Assembly (NCBI RefSeq): GCF_004135205.1
Contig: NZ_CP035490.1
Location: forward strand, 6,563,501 to 6,627,500
DNA length: 64,000 bases
From: Hahella sp. KA22
GTDB lineage: Bacteria > Pseudomonadota > Gammaproteobacteria > Pseudomonadales > Oleiphilaceae
Reading direction: 5' to 3'
Shown here piece after piece: positions 52,585-63,574 of the stretch; positions within the stretch are counted from its first letter, which is position 1; each line of letters begins with the position of its first letter. The translations under genes were made by a program, and so were the position numbers. Below the pieces are notes generated by a model that saw nothing but the letters and a program-made list of their open reading frames with translations, was not told the origin of the DNA and did no database searches.

Positions 52585-53241
52585 ATGTTGGACATACCGC
52601 AACTCCTCTCCCGAGTAAAGCTGTTCCGAAAAAAGGCCGCTGTGCGCTGCGCCATGTGCTCAATGGGCGGCGTCGGCTCCACCGCCCTGGCGCGTCATAT
52701 CGGCTCCATCTCCGATAAAACCATCCGCGAACACGCCTATACGCCCGACGTGTATGACGATGAGGTCGATATCCGGCTCGGTTACATGTTCGGCAATCCT
52801 TACGACGCGGTGCTCTCACTGTTTCGCCGCAATTATCAGGACATGCACGCGAAAGCCATGAACGTGAACAGCCCCACTCCGGCGCGTTCGCTGCGCGGCA
52901 TGACGCTGGAAGAGTATCTGGAAAGAGGCGTGGATGAGTTCAATATCGAGCGCCAGTTTGATAATTGGGTCAGCAATCTGTCCCCCAAACACCCGACTAT
53001 CCTGATCAAATACGAGAGCCTGGGTTCGACCATCGACAAGGTGCTGGAGTTTTTCCAATGCGAGGAACCGTTCGAATTGAAACGTCGTAATTCTTCCTGG
53101 GTGGATCAGCCTTCACGCATCATTGAAGGGCTGCAGCTGATCTACGGCGATGTGGCCGCAAAAATAGACGCCATGCCGCCATTGAAAATACTGCTGCCGG
53201 AAAGCGCTCACACCCGTACTCTGAACGCCGTCACCAGCTAA
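52585..53241 (+). CDS. Sulfotransferase-like protein (divergent)
   Basis: A 218-aa protein. CSMGGVGSTALARHIG near residue 29 resembles the PAPS 5'-phosphate loop, and YMFGNPYDAVLSLFRRNYQD near 72 the 3'-phosphate motif (RDPxxxxxS), with Asn-Pro in place of Arg-Asp-Pro. It is shorter than most sulfotransferases. I chose ATG 52585 after AAGGAC; the frame is open upstream into gmhA. It is the last gene of the right arm, mirroring the sulfotransferase that ends the left arm. Confidence 0.7.
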   Translation: MLDIPQLLSRVKLFRKKAAVRCAMCSMGGVGSTALARHIGSISDKTIREHAYTPDVYDDEVDIRLGYMFGNPYDAVLSLFRRNYQDMHAKAMNVNSPTPARSLRGMTLEEYLERGVDEFNIERQFDNWVSNLSPKHPTILIKYESLGSTIDKVLEFFQCEEPFELKRRNSSWVDQPSRIIEGLQLIYGDVAAKIDAMPPLKILLPESAHTRTLNAVTS

Positions 53242-53253
53242 TTCCAGTACAGG

Positions 53254-53276
53254 ACCCGGAGGCCTCGCCTCCGGGT
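53254..53276. terminator. Strong hairpin between convergent genes
   Basis: ACCCGGAGGC (53254-53263) and GCCTCCGGGT (53267-53276) pair perfectly around CTC. There is no T-run, but its site between the convergent sulfotransferase-like and lipoprotein genes suggests termination or transcript protection. Confidence 0.6.
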
Positions 53277-53283
53277 TGGCCGC

Positions 53284-54513
53284 TTACTTGATCGCATTGT
53301 TCACGCTGGTGTGAAAGCCGCCCATTTGAAGTGATATATCCGTATTCAATAAGTCCTGGTTCCAGACTTCGATATAGTAAATGCCCGATTGCAGGGCAAA
53401 CTTGATGGCGTCGAGCAAATCTTCCCGGGTAATTTCGTTATAAGCCCGGGTGGAAGCCGTGCCGACCAGTTGCACGCCAGCAAAGCTGGATGCTGCGCCG
53501 GACAACAGCAGGCTATACATTTCCGGGTACGCCACCTCCGCATTGCGACGACTCCACCAAGCCCCGAATACGCCAAAGCGCGCCCCAATGGCGGCTTGCC
53601 CATAGGCGACAACCTGCTCCGCCACCGTCGGCGAACCCAGTACCGGATGCACATCCAGATCCAGACGCGTGTCATCAAAAGCTTGGCTGTATGCATCCAG
53701 AATCCGCTTCCATGAATTTATTAACACAGACTCGCTGTATCCTTTCGCGTAGAAGTCCGCCTCCGCCTGAGCATCAAAAAAATACTGCATTTCAAAGCCA
53801 TTGGTGGTGGAGTTAGTCATATGCACCAACTGCAGCGCCTCCTCGCCACTATAGCGAGCGCCCAAGGCCGTAATAAAGTTTGTCAGGTAACGCAGATAGG
53901 TTTCATCCCAGGGAATCGGCAGCCGCCGGGGAATGTCCCCGCGAAAGATGTAATCCAGCATGTCCGCGCCTTCGGATTCCAGCCAGGGCGGCGCGGCGTA
54001 TCCATTTAGCAGCGCGAAGGTGACATGCAGCCCCTGCGCCTTGGCTTTGCCCAACTGCTGATCCAGCAATGTCCAGTCATAGACGCCGGGAGATGGCTCC
54101 ATTTCCGCCCAGGGAATACGCACCAATACGCCATCCAGATAGGCCGCTTCTTCGATATTGTTAAACACTGAGGAGGAGGTGCTGTTAGTGGGACCGCAAC
54201 TGCAGTAGATACCCGCCAGCTCGTAGGTTTTCGGTGGTTCGGTGCGCCCGGAATCATCGACGATATCGTCCTGTCCGACATCGCCATCGCTATTCCCATT
54301 GCCTGTTGGTTCCAGGTCGTCTGGATCGATGCTGGCCGAGGGGGCGCTTTGGGTATCCACAACCTCCCCATTTGAGCCGGAGCCGTTATCAGTACTTCCG
54401 CCACCGCCACCACAAGCGCATAGAGTCAAAAATAGAGTCGCTAGTAATAATCTCGCCGCCATGAGGCCTGATCGCACCAATGCCTCAGACCATTGATAAG
54501 TTCGCAACAACAT
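53284..54513 (-). CDS. Lipoprotein with a TIM-barrel glycosidase-like domain
   Basis: A protein of up to 409 aa with a lipobox in LLLATLFLTLCACGGGG, so it is probably a lipoprotein. An Asp-, Gly- and Ser-rich linker of about 50 residues follows. The rest looks like a beta/alpha barrel of the glycoside-hydrolase type: GVLVRIPWAEMEPSPGVYDW near residue 130, LDQQLGKAKAQGLHVTFALL, and a late IYYIEVWNQDL with a possible catalytic Glu. An ATG at 54462 (MAARLLLATLF) would give a more normal signal peptide than the longest frame. It may trim the glycan made by the locus; the family is uncertain. Confidence 0.72.
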   Translation of the reverse strand: MLLRTYQWSEALVRSGLMAARLLLATLFLTLCACGGGGGSTDNGSGSNGEVVDTQSAPSASIDPDDLEPTGNGNSDGDVGQDDIVDDSGRTEPPKTYELAGIYCSCGPTNSTSSSVFNNIEEAAYLDGVLVRIPWAEMEPSPGVYDWTLLDQQLGKAKAQGLHVTFALLNGYAAPPWLESEGADMLDYIFRGDIPRRLPIPWDETYLRYLTNFITALGARYSGEEALQLVHMTNSTTNGFEMQYFFDAQAEADFYAKGYSESVLINSWKRILDAYSQAFDDTRLDLDVHPVLGSPTVAEQVVAYGQAAIGARFGVFGAWWSRRNAEVAYPEMYSLLLSGAASSFAGVQLVGTASTRAYNEITREDLLDAIKFALQSGIYYIEVWNQDLLNTDISLQMGGFHTSVNNAIK

Positions 54514-54839
54514 AGTTCATCCCATAACTTCAGCGCCGGACCTACCGGCAAACATGCAATCCATCGCCCGCAACTGCCTGAACACGGACATTTGGCGAGG
54601 GCATCATATAAGGATGGAAGTGATCAAAAAAGAAACAATTTGTAAAAACGGGGGGTATAGCGGCCGCCGTAACCATACTCAAACAAACAGCAATAAATTC
54701 AGAAGGATATGTTGCAACGAGTGAGTCATAGTCTTCTTTTATTAAGATATGCAACGCTAAAATAGCCAATAAAAAGCATGTCTGTCGCCCTGCAACAACG
54801 ATGCTGCGGGAGGCCTCAAATCACCAAAGGGAAGACAAT
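54514..54839. other. Divergent spacer between two lipoprotein genes
   Basis: These 326 bases hold no gene I can support. They separate the barrel lipoprotein (minus) from the small lipoprotein (plus) and must carry promoters for both. I see no repeat worth naming. Confidence 0.5.
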
Positions 54840-55286
54840 ATGAAAAGCATAATAAAGCTGGCGCTGGCCATCGCCCTGAACGCCAGTATTCTGGGTTGCG
54901 CCACGTACTCTCAACCTGTCCGCTTTTACGACGCCTCCTCTTGCGAGTACCGAATCACCAGTCTGCGGCAAGACATTCATACCTGTTACGGGGAAGCATT
55001 TCCGATCGAGCATGCAGTATTAGTCGCAGCGCAAAGCGACAGTCAGATTTTTCGTGAGCAGTTAAAAACTTTAGCAGGCTTCGACTGGGAAAAGGAACGC
55101 GCCATCCTCATTACCGCGCTAGCCGATAAAGCGAATAACGACGGCTATCACACCGATGTAACAACCGCTCAGGATCTACTGGGAGGCCATCATTTCACGA
55201 TTCAGCTGTATTCTCACGAAGGAGACTTATTGGCGGAGTCCAATGAACGGGTGGATTTGCATTGGATTCAGTCACATCAGAGGTAG
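54840..55286 (+). CDS. Small lipoprotein, unknown
   Basis: A 148-aa protein with a lipoprotein signal (IIKLALAIALNASILGCAT, Cys near residue 20), then an alpha/beta domain without recognised motifs. Two further Cys lie in SSCEYR and HTCYGE. AGGGAAG precedes the ATG. It stands alone. Confidence 0.75.
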   Translation: MKSIIKLALAIALNASILGCATYSQPVRFYDASSCEYRITSLRQDIHTCYGEAFPIEHAVLVAAQSDSQIFREQLKTLAGFDWEKERAILITALADKANNDGYHTDVTTAQDLLGGHHFTIQLYSHEGDLLAESNERVDLHWIQSHQR

Positions 55287-55306
55287 GAGAGGTTTACAAG
55301 GGATAG

Positions 55307-55331
55307 CGAAGCGCCACTACACCGCTTCGCC
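55307..55331. terminator. Inverted repeat between convergent genes
   Basis: GCGAAGCG (55307-55314) and CGCTTCGC (55324-55331) pair around nine bases, between the small lipoprotein gene and the convergent hypothetical gene. Confidence 0.5.
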
Positions 55332-55349
55332 TTGAGGTATCACACCGAC

Positions 55350-55715
55350 TTACCAGGGATATGCGGCTTCTTTCACCTCCGGTGCGGGTGAAGAAGTGAC
55401 TTTCAGCGCCAGCATCAATTTCGCCGGGGCGCCGCCTTCGAGCACGATCTTACCTTCTGAGAAAGCAACGTCATCTTTACCGCGTTTGCCGATGAGAACT
55501 TCTTCAGCGCCATTTTTAGACGCATGATATAGCGCTTCTTCCATATCAATCTGAAAGACTCTACCCAGGATTGTGCGAGTCCCTCTCGCTCTTTCCCAAA
55601 CTTCCAGACACGGCGAAGGCTTACCATTTTTAGAGCCTTCCTTAGTGATCAATTCCACTTGATATTCCGTGCCGGTCTCAAAGTCTTTTTTTGCGATATC
55701 CAAAATTGTAGTCAT
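55350..55715 (-). CDS. Hypothetical protein
   Basis: A 121-aa protein, probably cytoplasmic, with no signal peptide or membrane segment. It starts MTTILDIAKKDFETGTEYQV and is rich in Lys, Glu and Ala, with beta-strand-like segments (YQVELITKEGSKNGK, VAFSEGKIVLEGG). I recognise no family. GGGAG lies before the ATG. It is a single gene between ddl and the small lipoprotein gene. Confidence 0.7.
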   Translation of the reverse strand: MTTILDIAKKDFETGTEYQVELITKEGSKNGKPSPCLEVWERARGTRTILGRVFQIDMEEALYHASKNGAEEVLIGKRGKDDVAFSEGKIVLEGGAPAKLMLALKVTSSPAPEVKEAAYPW

Positions 55716-55884
55716 ATCCTACTCCCTTGTTTCTGCTGTTAATTTTTCTAATAAGACCGTCGCGCCTTGACGGCCTGTCTCCAGCATTATGACATACTAT
55801 AACGATAGATTTGGCCGCATGCTCCCCACCTGGTTTCGCCACAGTTACCTTTCAGTGGCTCACCCTCCCTACTCCAGGCAATGT

Positions 55885-56952
<1,068 letters not shown>

Positions 56953-56990
56953 TCACAGCTCTATATCTTAAATATTCTTTAGCTTTCAAG

Positions 56991-57623
56991 TTAAAATGGA
57001 ATATCGTCGTCAAAGTCGTCCATAGGCTCTGGCATGGGCGGCTTTGGTTGCTGAGGCTGTTGTGGGCGTTGTTGCCCCTGGTTCGGAGCGGAATAGCCGC
57101 CGCTTGAGGCGCCATAGTTGTTATTGGAAGCGCCGCCATAATTGTTGTTGGAGGGAGCGCCGCCATAGTTACCGGCAGGCGCAGCGGCTGGAGCGCCGCC
57201 GTAGCTATCGCCGGAAGGAGCGGATTGCTGCCAACCGTCGTTGTAACCTTGCGAGTTATCCATACCACCGCCGCCACTGCGGCTGTCGAGCATCTGCATC
57301 TGACCTTGCATGTCGACAACAATCTCTGTGCTGTAACGATCCTGTCCAGACTGGTCCTGCCATTTGCGCGTTTGCAGACGACCTTCAATATATACTTTGG
57401 AGCCTTTTCTCAGGTACTGAGCGGCAATCTCCGCCAGCTTGCCGAACAGCACAACCCGGTGCCATTCTGTACGAGGCACCAGTTGTCCCGTCTGCTTGTC
57501 TTTATAGCTCTCGTCAGTCGCCAACCTCAGGTTGGAAATCGCGCTGCCGGAGGGGGTATAACGTGTTTCCGGATCGCTACCCAAATTACCAATTAGAATT
57601 ACTTTATTTACACCACGCGCCAT
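56991..57623 (-). CDS. ssb: Single-stranded DNA-binding protein
   Basis: A 210-aa SSB. The OB-fold (residues 1-110) starts [20 protein letters not shown] and contains [20 protein letters not shown] and [21 protein letters not shown] Gly-, Asn-, Gln- and Pro-rich linker follows, with NNNYGGAS-type repeats, and the acidic tip ends [10 protein letters not shown], which recruits partner proteins. GGAGAG precedes ATG 57623. It lies downstream of the MFS gene and next to uvrA, as in pseudomonads and E. coli. Confidence 0.97.
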   Translation of the reverse strand: MARGVNKVILIGNLGSDPETRYTPSGSAISNLRLATDESYKDKQTGQLVPRTEWHRVVLFGKLAEIAAQYLRKGSKVYIEGRLQTRKWQDQSGQDRYSTEIVVDMQGQMQMLDSRSGGGGMDNSQGYNDGWQQSAPSGDSYGGAPAAAPAGNYGGAPSNNNYGGASNNNYGASSGGYSAPNQGQQRPQQPQQPKPPMPEPMDDFDDDIPF

Positions 57624-57638
57624 ATCGCTCTCCAAACG

Positions 57639-59021
57639 TTATCCCTCAACCTGGGCGGTGAGAGGGTAATTTACCAGCGCTTTCTCATCAAAGCGCTGTC
57701 TATCAATCTTTAAATACGCCAAGTGTTCTTCAATCACCAGAGTGACGTCTTCAACACCATGAATTTGCGTCAGTTCCTGCGCTATCTTATCCGCTGCGTC
57801 CACATTGAACGGCTGCAGCGGCAGCACATAACTCGCTGTATAGGGAGGATCAGGCATGAACAGGGACACTCCGCCCCATACTACCGCCATCACTGTACAA
57901 AGACCATACACTCCCATCAAACCAAACTTCTGGTAAGCCAGTCCACCTAGGACGCCCCCTAGAAAGGCGCCGAAGAACTGCGAGCTGGAGTACACTCCCA
58001 TCGCTGTTCCCCGCATTCCCGCAGGGGCCACCTTGCTAACCAAAGAAGGCAGAGTCGCTTCCAAGAAGTTGAAAGCCAAGAAAAAGCCGAATACAGCCAG
58101 GGTAAACCCGATAAAGTCGTTCACCCCTTTCATTACAATCATGAGAGCCGCCGCCATTAACCAGACAGCTCCGGTGAAAACCTGTCGCAAAAGCCGCTTT
58201 TTCTCACCAATGATGATCAGCGGAATCATGAATACGAAGGCTCCGCCCATCACCGCCAGATAAAACCAGCCATGTCGATCCGCGGCCATATTAAATTTAT
58301 CCGCCAATGTAACCGGCATTGCGACGAACATCGCCGTCAGTATCATATGCAGCGAAAATATTCCCCAGTTCAGACGCATCAGCTCTTTATGCTGAAAGAC
58401 ATCCCGCAAGGCGGAGCGAAGCACTATCGTTTCCAAGTTACGCCGCTGCTGCAACGGGGTCGGCACTTTATACAACAAAACCATTCCTGACAACGCCATG
58501 CACGCCGTCGCCCAAAACAGTCCAGACAATCCTGCAAAGCCTGAGATGAATGGTCCCAGCACCAACGCCAGCGCAAATGACAGCCCAATCGTCATTCCAA
58601 CGGTCGCCATCGCCTTGGTGCGGTTCTCTTCCTGCGTCAAATCACTGAGCAACGCCATTAATACGCTGGCGATGGCGCCCGCTCCTTGCAACAGACGACC
58701 ACAGATAACCCCATAAATATGATCGCTCAATGCAGCAACGACACTTCCAAGGCAGAACAATCCCAATCCAATCAATATCAGTTTCTTCCGACCAAAACGA
58801 TCAGACAGCGCTCCAAAAGGCACCTGCATGACTGCCTGGCTCAAGCCGTAAACGCCTATGGCCAGGCCCAGCAGCGCGGGCGTTGCGCCTTCAAGCTCTC
58901 TGCCCAGCACCATGAAAACCGGCAGCACCATAAACAGCCCAAGCATTCGCATGGCGTACAACGAAGCCAGCGCGGAGACAGCGCGGCGCTCCTGGGGCAT
59001 AAACCTCTGCGTCTTTTGCAT
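57639..59021 (-). CDS. MFS transporter of the YajR type
   Basis: A 460-aa major facilitator with 12 membrane helices. GALSDRFGRKKLILIG near residue 71 is motif A, and GRLLQGAGAIASVLMAL near 108 is motif B. The last 70 residues form a small soluble domain (VDAADKIAQELTQIHGVEDV to the end), like the ferredoxin-fold YAM domain of E. coli YajR. The substrate is unknown. It ends 15 bases before the ssb start and is divergent from uvrA. Confidence 0.9.
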   Translation of the reverse strand: MQKTQRFMPQERRAVSALASLYAMRMLGLFMVLPVFMVLGRELEGATPALLGLAIGVYGLSQAVMQVPFGALSDRFGRKKLILIGLGLFCLGSVVAALSDHIYGVICGRLLQGAGAIASVLMALLSDLTQEENRTKAMATVGMTIGLSFALALVLGPFISGFAGLSGLFWATACMALSGMVLLYKVPTPLQQRRNLETIVLRSALRDVFQHKELMRLNWGIFSLHMILTAMFVAMPVTLADKFNMAADRHGWFYLAVMGGAFVFMIPLIIIGEKKRLLRQVFTGAVWLMAAALMIVMKGVNDFIGFTLAVFGFFLAFNFLEATLPSLVSKVAPAGMRGTAMGVYSSSQFFGAFLGGVLGGLAYQKFGLMGVYGLCTVMAVVWGGVSLFMPDPPYTASYVLPLQPFNVDAADKIAQELTQIHGVEDVTLVIEEHLAYLKIDRQRFDEKALVNYPLTAQVEG

Positions 59022-59099
59022 TTAACTACCGTACCAGTCCATCAAAAAGCGCACATTGTAGCATTTGACCAGCCACTTATTAATCGATTCGCTGTCGCT

Positions 59100-59129
59100 T
59101 TGCTCATCCTGTTTCCCTACTTATATAAT
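59100..59129 (+). promoter_or_regulatory. Likely sigma-70 promoter of uvrA
   Basis: TTGCTC (59100-59105) and a perfect TATAAT (59124-59129) are 18 bases apart, about 37 bases before the uvrA ATG. No LexA box of the form CTGT-N8-ACAG is evident nearby. Confidence 0.6.
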
Positions 59130-59165
59130 GACCGGCTGTAAATTCCGGAGGTGAAAAAGAATTTT

Positions 59166-61991
59166 ATGGACACGATCCAAGTCCGCGGAGCCCGAACTCA
59201 CAATCTTAAGAATGTCGACCTGGACTTGCCGAGAGACAAGCTCATCGTCATTACCGGGCTATCAGGCTCCGGAAAGTCATCCCTGGCTTTTGATACGCTG
59301 TACGCGGAGGGACAGCGGCGCTATGTGGAGTCGCTGTCTACTTACGCCAGACAGTTTCTGTCCATGATGGAGAAGCCGGATGTTGACCATATAGAGGGTC
59401 TCTCCCCCGCCATTTCCATCGAGCAGAAGTCCACCTCCCATAACCCTCGCTCCACTGTCGGCACCATTACAGAAATCTATGATTACCTGCGTCTGCTGTT
59501 CGCACGCGCTGGCGAGCCTCGCTGCCCGGATCACGACATCGTGCTCGAAGCCCAAACGGTCAGCCAGATGGTTGACCGAATCCTTGAGTTGCCTCAGGAA
59601 AGCAAGTGGATGTTGCTGGCTCCAGTCATACGTAATCGTAAAGGCGAACACCTGCATGTGATCGAGGGACTACGCGCGCAAGGCTTCATTCGTGCGCGCA
59701 TCGACGGCATCGTGACTGACCTCGACGACGTCCCCCAGCTGGACAAGAAACGTAAGCACACCATAGAGGTTGTAGTAGACCGACTCAAAATCCGCGCAGA
59801 TATTCAGACACGATTGGCCGAGTCGATCGAAACCTGTATTGAGTTAGCCGAAGGCGTCGTTATCGCCGCGCCAATGGACGGAGACGGCGAAGAACTGATC
59901 TTTTCAGCACTATTCGCCTGTCCTGAGTGTGGGTACAGCGTCAGCGAACTCGAACCGAGAGTCTTCTCTTTCAACAATCCAGCTGGAGCCTGCCCAAGTT
60001 GTGATGGACTTGGCGTAAAGCAGTATTTTGACCCCGATAAACTCGTAGAACGTCCAGAGCTGACATTGGCTGAAGGCGCTATAAAAGGATGGGATAGGCG
60101 CAGCGTATTCTACTTTCAAATGCTGACCAGCCTTGCGGACCATTATGAAGTCGACATTGAAACGCCTTTTGAAGCGCTTCCGGAATCTTTTCAAAATGCG
60201 CTGCTAAAAGGCAGCGGACGCACCGATATAAAGTTTAAATATGTGAATAGCCGCGGAGATATAGTCTTCAGAGAGCACCCATTCGAAGGCATATTGCCCA
60301 ATATTGAACGTCGCTATCGGGAAACGGACTCGCAAATGGTGCGAGACGAACTGTCCAAGTTCCTCACCCAGAAGTCCTGCCCAGACTGCCACGGCAGTCG
60401 GCTAAAGCGTTCGTCTCGTCATGTGTTTATCGACAATAAGAGCCTGCCGGATACATCCCGCATGGCCATCGGCGACGCGTCCAGCTTCTTTCACCATCTA
60501 TCTTTGCCTGGTCGCAAAGGAGAGATCGCGGCGAAAATCGTTAAGGAAATCCAGCTACGCCTGCAATTTCTTGTTAACGTCGGACTGGATTATCTGACTC
60601 TGGATCGCAGCGCAGAGACTCTTTCTGGAGGAGAAGCCCAGCGTATCAGATTGGCCAGTCAGATAGGCGCGGGTCTGGTTGGGGTCATGTATGTGCTTGA
60701 CGAACCTTCTATTGGCCTGCACCAGAGAGACAATGACCGTCTGTTGGCCACGCTGACCCACTTGCGGGATCTCGGCAACACAGTAATCGTGGTTGAGCAC
60801 GACGAAGACGCCATCCGCATGGCGGACTATGTCGTAGACATCGGGCCAGGAGCGGGAGTACATGGCGGAGAAATCGTCGCCCACGGCTCTCCTGAACAGG
60901 TGATGGAAAGTGATAAGTCCATCACAGGCCAATATCTGAAGGGAACGCGCTGCATTGCTGTGCCGGAACAAAGAGTGCAACCGGACCCTGACAAGCAGCT
61001 GATTATTACCGGGGCGACCGGGAACAACCTGCAGTCCGTCACGCTTAAAGTCCCAGTGGGACTGTTTACCTGCATCACTGGGGTGTCGGGATCAGGTAAA
61101 TCCACGCTGATCAATAGTACGCTCTATCCAATCGCCGCCACCAAGCTCAACATGGCGACCACCCTTACCCCTGAGCCCTATGGATCTATTGAGGGACTGG
61201 ATCATTTCGATAAAGTTATTGATATCGACCAAAGCCCAATAGGACGTACTCCAAGATCCAACCCCGCGACCTACACCGGCATATTCACCCCCATAAGAGA
61301 ACTTTTTGCAGCGACTCAAGAAGCGAGATCTCGCGGCTACAAACCGGGAAGATTCAGCTTTAACGTACGGGGGGGACGCTGTGAGGCCTGCCAGGGTGAC
61401 GGCGTTATCAAAGTAGAAATGCACTTCTTACCCGATCTTTATGTTCCCTGCGATGTATGTAAAGGAAAACGCTATAACCGTGAAACTCTTGAAGTCACCT
61501 ACAAAGGAAAGTCCATTCATGACGTTCTGGAGATGACGGTTGAGGATGCTCGGGAGTTTTTCGACGCCATTCCAGCCATCGCCAAAAAGCTACAGACGTT
61601 GATTGATGTTGGTCTTTCTTACATCCGCCTAGGCCAAAGCGCAGTCACCTTATCGGGAGGCGAAGCTCAACGCGTCAAGCTTTCACGAGAACTGTCTAAG
61701 CGAGATACAGGTAAAACTCTGTACATTCTTGACGAACCTACGACTGGTCTGCATTTCTTTGATATTGATCAGCTGCTTAAGGTACTACATCGCCTGCGTG
61801 ATCACGGAAATACCATTGTTGTAATCGAGCATAACCTTGATGTGATTAAAACAGCGGATTGGATCATCGACCTTGGCCCAGAGGGAGGAAGCCGGGGCGG
61901 ATTGATTATCGCCGAAGGCGCTCCAGAAACAGTCAAAGACAATGACAAGTCGCATACCGCTCATTTCTTGAAACGCATTCTGGAAAGCTAG
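59166..61991 (+). CDS. uvrA: UvrABC excision nuclease subunit A
   Basis: A 941-aa DNA damage sensor of nucleotide excision repair. It has two ABC ATPase halves: Walker [21 protein letters not shown] near residue 30 and [20 protein letters not shown] near 640, with signature motifs [14 protein letters not shown] and [14 protein letters not shown]. Zinc fingers lie in CPECGYSV with CPSCDGLG, and in CEACQGDG with CDVCKGKR. I took ATG 59166 ([13 protein letters not shown]), the usual start; a GTG at 59151 sits on the ribosome site. The length matches the family. Confidence 0.98.
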   Translation: MDTIQVRGARTHNLKNVDLDLPRDKLIVITGLSGSGKSSLAFDTLYAEGQRRYVESLSTYARQFLSMMEKPDVDHIEGLSPAISIEQKSTSHNPRSTVGTITEIYDYLRLLFARAGEPRCPDHDIVLEAQTVSQMVDRILELPQESKWMLLAPVIRNRKGEHLHVIEGLRAQGFIRARIDGIVTDLDDVPQLDKKRKHTIEVVVDRLKIRADIQTRLAESIETCIELAEGVVIAAPMDGDGEELIFSALFACPECGYSVSELEPRVFSFNNPAGACPSCDGLGVKQYFDPDKLVERPELTLAEGAIKGWDRRSVFYFQMLTSLADHYEVDIETPFEALPESFQNALLKGSGRTDIKFKYVNSRGDIVFREHPFEGILPNIERRYRETDSQMVRDELSKFLTQKSCPDCHGSRLKRSSRHVFIDNKSLPDTSRMAIGDASSFFHHLSLPGRKGEIAAKIVKEIQLRLQFLVNVGLDYLTLDRSAETLSGGEAQRIRLASQIGAGLVGVMYVLDEPSIGLHQRDNDRLLATLTHLRDLGNTVIVVEHDEDAIRMADYVVDIGPGAGVHGGEIVAHGSPEQVMESDKSITGQYLKGTRCIAVPEQRVQPDPDKQLIITGATGNNLQSVTLKVPVGLFTCITGVSGSGKSTLINSTLYPIAATKLNMATTLTPEPYGSIEGLDHFDKVIDIDQSPIGRTPRSNPATYTGIFTPIRELFAATQEARSRGYKPGRFSFNVRGGRCEACQGDGVIKVEMHFLPDLYVPCDVCKGKRYNRETLEVTYKGKSIHDVLEMTVEDAREFFDAIPAIAKKLQTLIDVGLSYIRLGQSAVTLSGGEAQRVKLSRELSKRDTGKTLYILDEPTTGLHFFDIDQLLKVLHRLRDHGNTIVVIEHNLDVIKTADWIIDLGPEGGSRGGLIIAEGAPETVKDNDKSHTAHFLKRILES

Positions 61992-62070
61992 CTGGTAAAA
62001 AATGATAAAGGAGCTGCGAGAAATCAACGCTCCCTTATCTCGAAAAAGGCCTGCATATGGCACAGGCACA

Positions 62071-62097
62071 AAAAAAGCCGCTAAAAGCGGCTTTTTA
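62071..62097. terminator. Bidirectional rho-independent terminator
   Basis: AAAAAGCCGCT (62072-62082) and AGCGGCTTTTT (62086-62096) pair perfectly around AAA, with A- and T-runs outside. It ends uvrA from the left and the alpha operon (rplQ) from the right. Confidence 0.92.
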
Positions 62098-62112
62098 ATA
62101 TCCAAGAAGATC

Positions 62113-62502
62113 TTACTCTTCGTTGTCGCCTTCGGCTTCAACTACCGGACGGTCCACTAGCTCTACAAAAGCCATTGGAGCACTGTCACCCGGTCTCAGA
62201 CCACACTTGAGAATACGCAGATAGCCGCCAGGGCGATCTTTGTAACGAGGACCAATCTCTTCGAACAGCTTGGTCACTGCATCTCTGCTTCTCAGACGAG
62301 AGAAAGCAAGACGGCGGTTAGCTACAGAATCACTTTTAGCCAAAGTGATCAGAGGCTCAGCCACTCTTCTCAGTTCTTTCGCTTTGGGCACCGTGGTTTT
62401 GATCAGCTCATGCTCTACCAACGATGCCGCCATATTCCGGAACATCGACTTGCGATGCGCGCTAGTCCGGTTAAATTTACGACCACTTTTACGATGACGC
62501 AT
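62113..62502 (-). CDS. rplQ: 50S ribosomal protein L17
   Basis: L17 (129 aa), starting [20 protein letters not shown], with [20 protein letters not shown], as in all bacterial L17. The C-terminus is acidic (VEAEGDNEE). It is the last gene of the alpha operon, 34 bases after rpoA, before a strong terminator. Confidence 0.98.
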   Translation of the reverse strand: MRHRKSGRKFNRTSAHRKSMFRNMAASLVEHELIKTTVPKAKELRRVAEPLITLAKSDSVANRRLAFSRLRSRDAVTKLFEEIGPRYKDRPGGYLRILKCGLRPGDSAPMAFVELVDRPVVEAEGDNEE

Positions 62503-62536
62503 CTTCTTTATCCTTCAACTACACTGTTGGCGCGCA

Positions 62537-63541
62537 TTAGCCGCCTAATACCCGATCATCGCCCCGAATGCTGGCCGGAGGCCAGTTTTCAAGACGCATA
62601 CCTAAAGACAAGCCGCGTGAAGCAAGCACGTCTTTAATTTCGGTTAATGATTTCTTGCCTAGGTTAGGAGTCTTCAAAAGCTCCACCTCAGTGCGTTGAA
62701 TGAGATCACCGATATAGTAGATGTTCTCAGCTTTTAAGCAGTTCGCTGAACGCACAGTCAGTTCTAAATCATCAACCGGCCGCAGAAGAATCGGATCGAT
62801 TTCTTCTTGCTCTTCAACTTTTTCTGGCTCATTTTGCTGATCAAAATCTACAAAGACAGCAAGCTGCTGTTGCAGAATTGTCGCTGCCCTACGGATTGCT
62901 TCCTCAGGATCAATCGTTCCGTTTGTCTCCAAGTCGATAACCAACTTGTCCAAATCGGTACGCTGCTCAACCCGAGCGCTTTCAACGTTATAAGCAACAC
63001 GGAGCACTGGGCTGAAAGAAGAATCAAGCTGCAATCTTCCAATTGCTCTTGTTTCGTCATCAGCTGAGTTCCGCTGATCCGCAGGCTCATAACCACGCCC
63101 ACGAGCCACTTTCAGTTTCATCTTAACGTCGCCATTCGAGTTAAGATTGCAAATAACCATGTCTGGGTTCGCAATCTCAACATCATGATCAAGTTGGATA
63201 TCGCTAGCCAATACTGGACCAGCGCCCTTCTTGTTCAGGGACAACGTTGCTTCATCACGGTTGTGCATTTTGATGGCGAGATTCTTCAGGTTCAGAAGAA
63301 TTTCGATAACATCTTCCTGCACACCTTCAACGGTGCTGTACTCGTGAAGAACGCCATCGATCTCAACTTCGACGACAGCGCAACCCGGCATTGAAGACAG
63401 CAAAATGCGGCGTAATGCACTTCCTAAAGTATGCCCGAAACCGCGTTCGAGCGGTTCCAGGGTCACCTTTGCGTGAGTCGCATTGATTTGATTCACCTCG
63501 ATAGTACGAGGTGTAAGAAATTCGTTTAATGAACGCTGCAT
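62537..63541 (-). CDS. rpoA: RNA polymerase alpha subunit
   Basis: Alpha subunit (334 aa). The N-terminal assembly domain has [20 protein letters not shown] near residue 30. The C-terminal domain binds UP elements and activators such as Crp; it has [20 protein letters not shown] near 245 and [20 protein letters not shown] near 293. Length and position between rpsD and rplQ are usual. Confidence 0.98.
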   Translation of the reverse strand: MQRSLNEFLTPRTIEVNQINATHAKVTLEPLERGFGHTLGSALRRILLSSMPGCAVVEVEIDGVLHEYSTVEGVQEDVIEILLNLKNLAIKMHNRDEATLSLNKKGAGPVLASDIQLDHDVEIANPDMVICNLNSNGDVKMKLKVARGRGYEPADQRNSADDETRAIGRLQLDSSFSPVLRVAYNVESARVEQRTDLDKLVIDLETNGTIDPEEAIRRAATILQQQLAVFVDFDQQNEPEKVEEQEEIDPILLRPVDDLELTVRSANCLKAENIYYIGDLIQRTEVELLKTPNLGKKSLTEIKDVLASRGLSLGMRLENWPPASIRGDDRVLGG

Positions 63542-63574
63542 AGACGCCCCTACTGGCTGAATTAGTTGCTGGCC

